From Pantoea sp. GD03673 (lineage in GTDB: Bacteria; Pseudomonadota; Gammaproteobacteria; Enterobacterales; Enterobacteriaceae), in NCBI RefSeq assembly GCF_029844725.1, contig NZ_JAOCKJ010000005.1, positions 248,001 through 312,000 of the forward strand: a DNA stretch of 64,000 bases. Reading direction: 5' to 3'. Below the pieces are notes generated by a model. It was not told the origin of the DNA and did not search any database. It saw only the letters and a program-made list of their open reading frames with translations. A program made the position numbers and the translations under genes. This document shows positions 58,900-64,000 of the stretch, piece by piece (the first letter of the stretch is position 1; each line of letters starts with the position of its first letter).

Positions 58900-60010
58900 A
58901 GCTGAAGCGCTCCGCACCAAAGCTTGCCAGCATCGGGTGCTTCTCACCGGTAACAATCTCCTCCGCCAGCAGTTCGCCGACAATCAGCGCCAGCGTGGCA
59001 CCGGAATGCGTAAACGCCACATAGCAGCCCGGCACCTTCTGCAGCTGGCCCAGTACCGGATCGCCATCGCCCGGAATCGGCTTCAGGCCAATCTTCCAGC
59101 TCTGAACGCGGAGTGGCTCGTCACCCCGTAACAGCCTGCTCGCTTCTTCTGCCAGCGTTGCCACGACCTGCTCATCAATATGATAATCACCGCCGGGCAG
59201 TGGCTGGATATCGGCTTCATACCAGTCATGATCCAGCGCGTAACGGTTGCCGGGATTGGGCCGGATGGCGGCGCGGGGCGTATTCAGCACCGCTTTCAAC
59301 GCATGGCTGCCCGGTTCTGTGATGACCAGCATGGAGACCGGCGATCCGTTGGGGATTGTCACGCCCAGTGGCGCAACCACCTCCGGTGTCCAGGGCCCGC
59401 AGGCGACCACCACCGCATCTGCCCGCAGTTCACTTTGTTCGTAGCGGATGCCACAGGCCCGGCCCTGATCGGTGATGACGCTGGCTTTACCGGCGTGTTC
59501 TATCACCTCACCCCCGAGCCCCCGGAACTGATTCACCAGATAATCTGTCAGGTGCGGCAGGCTGACCCAGCCTTCACCGGGATTAAATATCGCCTGTGAC
59601 GGCAGCGCGTCGGGATCGATGGACGCATCGGCCTGCGCCACGTTATCTGCGGTTATGAGTTGTGAGTCGTAGCCGTGTGCTTTCTCATAAGCATGCCGCG
59701 CCTGAGTCCCGGCATCATCGTCGCTGAACCAGCAGACTCCGCCATCAAAACGCAGCCAGTCAAGGTCGGGATGTTGAGCAAACAGCGTGCGATAGCGATC
59801 GATGCCCGCCATACGCAGTGCGTGATAGGGCCGGGAGCGTTCACCTGCCGAGTTGAGCCACGAGAGTGAACGTCCCGATGCGCCGGAACAGAGTGCGCCT
59901 TCGGTTACCAGCGTGACCGCCGCACCGCGTTTTGTCAGCGCCAGCGCCGTCGAGACACCAATGACGCCACCGCCCAGTACCACCACTTTCATTTCAGTTT
60001 TTACCGCCAT
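58898..60010 (-). CDS. FAD-dependent amino-acid oxidase/dehydrogenase (DAO family)
   Basis: 370 aa. N-terminal dinucleotide fold VVVLGGGVIGVSTALALTKRGAAVTLV (about 9-35), then LCSGASGRSLSWLNSAGERS as FAD-contact segment, and C-terminal GCYVAFTHSGATLALIVGELLAEEI. Belongs to the DAO group that includes DadA and glycine/sarcosine oxidases; substrate probably an amino acid or opine-like compound. It is the last gene of a four-gene minus-strand cassette with an amino-acid ABC transporter, 19 nt after the ATPase gene, so it likely degrades the imported substrate. Confidence 0.88.
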   Translation of the reverse strand: MAVKTEMKVVVLGGGVIGVSTALALTKRGAAVTLVTEGALCSGASGRSLSWLNSAGERSRPYHALRMAGIDRYRTLFAQHPDLDWLRFDGGVCWFSDDDAGTQARHAYEKAHGYDSQLITADNVAQADASIDPDALPSQAIFNPGEGWVSLPHLTDYLVNQFRGLGGEVIEHAGKASVITDQGRACGIRYEQSELRADAVVVACGPWTPEVVAPLGVTIPNGSPVSMLVITEPGSHALKAVLNTPRAAIRPNPGNRYALDHDWYEADIQPLPGGDYHIDEQVVATLAEEASRLLRGDEPLRVQSWKIGLKPIPGDGDPVLGQLQKVPGCYVAFTHSGATLALIVGELLAEEIVTGEKHPMLASFGAERFS

Positions 60011-60029
60011 TATCAGGTTCCTTGCTCAG

Positions 60030-60782
60030 TTACAGCACTTCAGAGAGAAAACGTTGCAGTCGCGGTGACTGCGGCGCATCAAAAATGGCACCCGGCGGCC
60101 CGGCTTCAACAATCTCGCCTTCGTCCATAAACACCACCTGATCCGCCACTTTGCGCGCAAAGCCCATTTCATGTGTCACCACCACCATCGTCATGCCGCG
60201 ACGGCAGAGATCCGCCATCAGCGTCAGAACACCTTTCACCAGTTCGGGATCGAGGGCGGAGGTCGCCTCGTCAAACAGCATCACCTCAGGATCCATCGCC
60301 AGCGCACGGGCAATCGCGACGCGCTGCTGCTGGCCGCCAGAGAGGTCGCGTGGCCGATGATCGGCGCGCTGACCCAGGCCTACCTCTTCCAGCCGCTGAC
60401 GCGCAATCGCCATCGCCTGTGCTTTAGGCAGGCCTTTGACCCGCCACGGTGCCAGCGCCACGTTCTCCAGCGCGCTGTGATCGGGGAAGAGATTGAAATG
60501 CTGAAACACCATGCCAATCCGCAGCCGCAGCGCATCGGGCTTGTCGTGCAGCACCGATCGGTCAGCCAGCAGGACATCCCCCGACTGCGGTTCATGCAGA
60601 CGGTTGATGCCGCGCAGCAGCGTCGATTTACCCGATCCGGATGGCCCGATAATGCAGGTGGTGGTGCCGGGCGCGACCCGCAGCGAAACGTTACGCAGCA
60701 CCTCAATCGGGCCATAGGCCAGCGTCAGATCGCGTAATTCCAGGCTGGCACCGTGCCAGCTCGCGGCGTTCAGGTTATTCAT
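60030..60782 (-). CDS. Amino-acid ABC transporter ATPase
   Basis: 250 aa from ATG 60782 with TGGAGG upstream. Walker [11 protein letters not shown]-loop, signature [15 protein letters not shown], Walker [14 protein letters not shown], and H-loop VVTHEMGF are all readable. Closest to the GlnQ/HisP polar amino-acid class. The start overlaps the permease stop by 8 bp, which indicates coupling. Provides energy for the permease encoded upstream. Confidence 0.95.
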   Translation of the reverse strand: MNNLNAASWHGASLELRDLTLAYGPIEVLRNVSLRVAPGTTTCIIGPSGSGKSTLLRGINRLHEPQSGDVLLADRSVLHDKPDALRLRIGMVFQHFNLFPDHSALENVALAPWRVKGLPKAQAMAIARQRLEEVGLGQRADHRPRDLSGGQQQRVAIARALAMDPEVMLFDEATSALDPELVKGVLTLMADLCRRGMTMVVVTHEMGFARKVADQVVFMDEGEIVEAGPPGAIFDAPQSPRLQRFLSEVL

Positions 60783-61581
60783 GTGTTCCTCCAATGCGGG
60801 GGTGCGTGACCAGAGAAACGGCGGGCGCTCTGACTTCATCCACCTCTTTTAAGCCGCTTTGCGGGGCAGTCAGGCGACGACGACCGGTGCGGTAACGCAC
60901 ATCGACACAGTTGACCATGTGCGTCAGCGGCACCGTGATGATCAGATAGAACAGCCCGGCCAGCATCAGGGGCGAGAGGTTGCCGGTGAGCACCGCTGCA
61001 TCCTGGCCCACGCGAAACAGCTCCCGCTGCTGGGTCATCAGGCCCAGGAGATAGACCAGTGATGAATCTTTGATGATGGCGATGAACTGGTTAACGATGG
61101 CGGGCAGCACGCGGCGGATCCCCTGCGGGATCACCACCAGCCGCATCGCCCGGCCATAGCTCATCCCCAGCGCCCGGCAGGCCTCCATCTGGCCGCGTTC
61201 CACACTCTGAATCCCGGCGCGAAAGATCTCACCCATGTAGGCGCTGGCGATCAGGCTAAGGGCGAAGATCCCCAGCGGGTAGGGTGTCGGACCGAACAGC
61301 TGGTAGCTGAAACGCGCCAGGCCCTGACCAATCAGCAGAATGGTCAGAATGGAAGGCAGACCGCGAAACAGATCGGTATAAATCCGGGCTGGCAGGCGCA
61401 GCCAGCGTGAAGGTGAAATGCCCATCAGCGCCAGCAGCAGCCCGAACAGCGTGCCGAGCAGCGTGGCCGCCAGCGAGATAATCACCGTGTTGACCAGCCC
61501 GGTGGTCAGCATCTGCGGCAGTACTTCCATCATGGATGGAAAATCAAAGAAGGTGCGGGAAAGAATCGTGAACAGGTCCAT
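60775..61581 (-). CDS. Amino-acid ABC transporter permease
   Basis: 268 aa. Hydrophobic segments cover about 20-45, 55-80, 85-110, 140-165 and 190-215. The EAA-type loop [43 protein letters not shown] is the HisM/GlnP signature of polar amino-acid permeases. ATG 61581 (MDLFTIL) has GGAG upstream; four extra residues from 61593 are possible. As a lone permease it probably works as a homodimer. Overlaps the ATPase gene. Confidence 0.92.
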   Translation of the reverse strand: MDLFTILSRTFFDFPSMMEVLPQMLTTGLVNTVIISLAATLLGTLFGLLLALMGISPSRWLRLPARIYTDLFRGLPSILTILLIGQGLARFSYQLFGPTPYPLGIFALSLIASAYMGEIFRAGIQSVERGQMEACRALGMSYGRAMRLVVIPQGIRRVLPAIVNQFIAIIKDSSLVYLLGLMTQQRELFRVGQDAAVLTGNLSPLMLAGLFYLIITVPLTHMVNCVDVRYRTGRRRLTAPQSGLKEVDEVRAPAVSLVTHPRIGGTHE

Positions 61582-61642
61582 CGCCGTCTCCATGCAGGGC
61601 GGGGGTTACCCCGGTTAACTCAGGACGCGAGCGTCCGCCTCT

Positions 61643-62455
61643 TTACTGGCCGCCAGGCAGATACTGTTTTGGCATCGGCGATCCGGGGAACCACTTCTCA
61701 TAAAGCCGTTGCCAGGTGCCATCCTGCATCGCGGCTTTGATGGCGGTGTCCAGCGCAGCCTTAAAGGCGGGTTTGCCTTTGGCAATGGCAATGCCAGCGG
61801 GTGCATCAAATGAGGGGATGTCGGCGGCAGAGACCAGCTTAAAGCGTTCGGCGTAGCTTTTTGCCGCCTCGTAGTCCAGGAAGATGGCGTCGAGCGTGCC
61901 GTTGTTGAGCGCAGAAACGGCGCTGTTGTTATCCGGGAAGCGCACAAGATCCGTCTGGGGAAAGTGTTCGACGGCATAGCTCTCCTGCAGCGTGCCCTGA
62001 ACCACACCAAGCCGGCGTTTTGCCAGGCTGGCAACATCCTTCACGCCACTGTCAGAGCGGGTGAGAACGGTGAGAAATCCCGCCAGATAACCGGTTGAAA
62101 AATCCACGGTCTTTTCACGTGCAGGCGTGATGCCGATAGCCGCTACCGCCGCGTCATACTGACCGTTAGCAACCGCAGGCATGATGGCCGAGAAGTCCTG
62201 ACCAATAAACGCGACCTTATCGATGCCCATGCGGTGGGCAACATTTTTAAAAAATTCGACGTCGAAGCCGGTGAACTGACCGCTGGCATCGGTGAAGGTG
62301 TAAGGCTTTGAGTCGCCGACGCTGGCGATGCGTAGCTGACCCGGTTCGATCAGCCCATAAGGATTGTTATCGCTGGCAGCCAGCGTACAGAACGAAAGTG
62401 AACAGAGTGCGAGCGTGGTGCCGAGCAGTTTGCCCAGAGTGGTTTGCGATTTCAT
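61643..62455 (-). CDS. Amino-acid ABC transporter periplasmic binding protein
   Basis: 270 aa with a Sec signal ([27 protein letters not shown]). The family 3 binding-protein fold is evident: [60 protein letters not shown] and [18 protein letters not shown]. First gene of the cassette binding protein-permease-ATPase-oxidase. Its promoter (TATAAT at 62505-62510 on the minus strand) overlaps the operator of the divergent LacI-type regulator. Confidence 0.93.
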   Translation of the reverse strand: MKSQTTLGKLLGTTLALCSLSFCTLAASDNNPYGLIEPGQLRIASVGDSKPYTFTDASGQFTGFDVEFFKNVAHRMGIDKVAFIGQDFSAIMPAVANGQYDAAVAAIGITPAREKTVDFSTGYLAGFLTVLTRSDSGVKDVASLAKRRLGVVQGTLQESYAVEHFPQTDLVRFPDNNSAVSALNNGTLDAIFLDYEAAKSYAERFKLVSAADIPSFDAPAGIAIAKGKPAFKAALDTAIKAAMQDGTWQRLYEKWFPGSPMPKQYLPGGQ

Positions 62456-62504
62456 AGCTCATCCGTTTTTGCAGGTTTAAACATCAGAGACTGTTGAGCC
62501 AGCA

Positions 62505-62533
62505 ATTATAATTGAGACCGGTCTCAACACAGG
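62505..62533 (-). promoter_or_regulatory. Promoter of the transport/oxidase cassette
   Basis: Consensus -10 TATAAT on the minus strand, about 50 nt before the binding-protein start; the -35 region (CTGTGT) is weak. The first operator palindrome lies within the spacer between the two boxes, a typical repression geometry. Confidence 0.7.
62512..62527. promoter_or_regulatory. Operator 1 for the LacI-type regulator
   Basis: TTGAGACCGGTCTCAA is a perfect 16-bp palindrome with the central CG typical of LacI/GalR operators. It sits between the cassette promoter boxes. Confidence 0.85.
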
Positions 62534-62556
62534 TGGCACCTTAAGACGTGGGCATT

Positions 62557-62572
62557 GTGAGACCGGTCTCAA
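62557..62572. promoter_or_regulatory. Operator 2 for the LacI-type regulator
   Basis: GTGAGACCGGTCTCAA repeats operator 1 with one end mismatch; centre-to-centre distance 45 bp, suited to cooperative binding and autoregulation of the regulator gene that starts 77 bp further on. Confidence 0.85.
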
Positions 62573-62648
62573 GGGGTTACAATGAGTTTAAGCACAGCCT
62601 TTTTTCGGCGTCAATATTCCTGTCATCAACCTGTGATTCAAAATAATT

Positions 62649-63749
62649 ATGACGAGCCTGAAACGACAATCGAAAGCGCCTACCGTAGCGGATGTGGCGC
62701 GCGCAGCAAACGTCTCCAAAGCCCAGGCCGCACGGGCGCTGGGCGGCTATGGGGCGGTCAGCGATGAAGTGCAGGAGCGGGTCAACAGCGCGGCCGCTGC
62801 GCTGGGCTACCGTCTGAATGCTCTGGCCCGCAGCATGAACACCGGACGCTCCAATACCATTGGGGTGATTGTCGGCGATATTGAAAATCCCCACTTTGGC
62901 CTTGCGCTGCGCGGCATGGCCGATGTGGCACGCACTGCCGGTTATCATCTGCTGCTCAGTAACAGCGATGAGAAGCTGCAGGCTGAGCAGGATGCGGTGC
63001 GGGTAATGCTGGAAAAGCGGGTCGACGGCATTATCGTCGCGCCATGCTGTTCAGAGTATCAGCACAACAGCCATCTGACGCAGGTGCTGGAAGAGGGGCG
63101 GGCGCTGAAATTATTCGATCGTGCAGTGACTGACCTTGATGTCGAAGCAATCTGCTGCGAATTCACCGATGTTGCTAAAGAGGCGACCGCCCGGTTACTG
63201 GAGGCGGGTCACCGCCATATTGCCTATGTCACCAGCATGGCACTGGCAAACCCCTACAGCACGCCAGATGATTTTGGCCTGACGCCGGTTGCCCAGCGCG
63301 TTGGCGGCATGATGCAGGCCTTTGCCGCCGCTGGCGTGGAATTTGACCCGACGCTGGTAAAAGTTAATGCACTGGACGAAGCGGCGATTGCCCGAATCGT
63401 GGCTGAGTTGTGGCAGCGCCCGCAGCCGCCCACGGCGCTGGTGGCGTCTGACAGCGTGGTCGCCATGTGGCTGCTGCGCGAAGTGACGCAGCGCGGACTG
63501 CGTATCCCTGCCGATCTCTCCTTTGTGATGTATGACAATTTTCCGTGGAGTGAAATTGTCACGCCGCCGCTGACGGTGGTGGCGCAACCGGTGTATGAGA
63601 TGGGCCGTGAAGCCGCACGACGCCTGATTGCCGGGATTCGCGGCGACGCAACCGGGCCAATGCCGCGCTTTGATGCCCGCCTGATGATTCGTCAGTCCAT
63701 TGCTGCTCCGGCCAGTCACGTCAGCGCGACATTTCCTTCCTGTGAGTGA
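62649..63749 (+). CDS. LacI-family transcriptional regulator
   Basis: 366 aa. N-terminal helix-turn-helix [21 protein letters not shown] followed by the hinge [21 protein letters not shown]; residues about 70-345 are the periplasmic-binding-protein-like effector domain ([31 protein letters not shown] ... [21 protein letters not shown]). It faces the amino-acid transport/oxidase cassette and should repress it through the paired palindromes, with the imported compound or a product as inducer. Autorepression is likely. Confidence 0.93.
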   Translation: MTSLKRQSKAPTVADVARAANVSKAQAARALGGYGAVSDEVQERVNSAAAALGYRLNALARSMNTGRSNTIGVIVGDIENPHFGLALRGMADVARTAGYHLLLSNSDEKLQAEQDAVRVMLEKRVDGIIVAPCCSEYQHNSHLTQVLEEGRALKLFDRAVTDLDVEAICCEFTDVAKEATARLLEAGHRHIAYVTSMALANPYSTPDDFGLTPVAQRVGGMMQAFAAAGVEFDPTLVKVNALDEAAIARIVAELWQRPQPPTALVASDSVVAMWLLREVTQRGLRIPADLSFVMYDNFPWSEIVTPPLTVVAQPVYEMGREAARRLIAGIRGDATGPMPRFDARLMIRQSIAAPASHVSATFPSCE

Positions 63750-64000
63750 CAAGCCGGTGACAGCATCTGCCGCCGGGCGGCGACAGGTCACCGCACATGA
63801 ATCAGTACGGACAACCGGTCGGAGAGCCGTGATTACCCTGGCATCAGGGTTTTAACGACGCAATGCCCTGTCTGCGGCCCGGACGCTGGCCAGAGATAGA
63901 CGTGACGGGACTGAGATGCCTCACACCAGCCAGGTGAAGGCACAATGAGGTGCCTCTGCGGACGTCCGCAGAGGCGGGAAGAGAAAGCGGAAGCTACGGC
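63750..64000. other. Intergenic end of window with a 24-bp palindrome
   Basis: No gene is seen. A perfect 24-bp palindrome covers 63952-63975 (arms GCCTCTGCGGAC). It has no T tract on either side and may be the end of a transcript or a protein site. Confidence 0.5.

Overview
The window looks like a chromosome segment from an Erwiniaceae enterobacterium, most likely Pantoea or a close relative. The left part keeps enterobacterial gene order: pyrL-pyrB, the argF/argI ornithine carbamoyltransferase gene, rraB, miaE, a yjgM-type acetyltransferase, valS-holC-pepA, lptF-lptG, yjiN and yjgR. A periplasmic membrane-bound gluconate dehydrogenase of the small/large/cytochrome c type is also typical of Pantoea/Erwinia. 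The genus is inferred from gene content, not from a search.

Layout. 1-16064: core metabolism and housekeeping, ending with an orphan oligopeptide-type solute-binding protein. 16754-20550: three-subunit FAD/cytochrome c dehydrogenase operon. 20593-22552: marC, an unrecognised acidic protein with a possible RNase H-like start, and yjjA. 23096-24497: two YsnF/AvaK (DUF2382) stress proteins. 24671-28782: mildly accessory block (SAM methyltransferase coupled to an HNH protein, a membrane protein/DUF1493 pair, a DUF1176 protein). 28991-29075: leuX, tRNA-Leu(CAA), a classical integration site.

29076-51009 is a strongly AT-rich island bounded by the 3' end of leuX and a degenerate copy of it. It carries a P4-type integrase, a DUF6387 protein, an sce7726/sce7725 pair and an AlpA regulator. 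Next come three end-to-end tyrosine recombinase genes followed by a small coiled-coil protein, an arrangement like Tn554 tnpABC or the gamma-mobile-trio islands. The rest holds several unknown cargo genes, a MobC/relaxase pair with candidate oriT structures, an ankyrin-like protein, and a type III restriction-modification system in which both genes are broken (in-frame stop in mod, frameshift in res). It reads as an integrative mobilizable element.

Immediately after the second att copy lies a second, decayed integrase of the same family fused to an IS3-type transposase tail, followed by a complete type II Zorya anti-phage operon (zorA-zorB-zorE, minus strand). This suggests two tandem islands at leuX, the older reduced to its defence cargo.

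56048-64000 returns to GC-rich chromosome: yecA, a class C beta-lactamase-like lipoprotein, an RcnB-like protein, and an amino-acid catabolic cassette (FAD oxidoreductase plus ABC ATPase, permease and binding protein) opposite a LacI-type regulator, with two near-perfect palindromic operators between them.

Strongest leads for novelty: the recombinase-trio module and its palindromic sites, the sce7725/sce7726 pair, the HNH/methyltransferase pair and the zinc-knuckle/Pro-Glu-repeat protein. All functional statements come from reading motifs and gene order; no database search was run.
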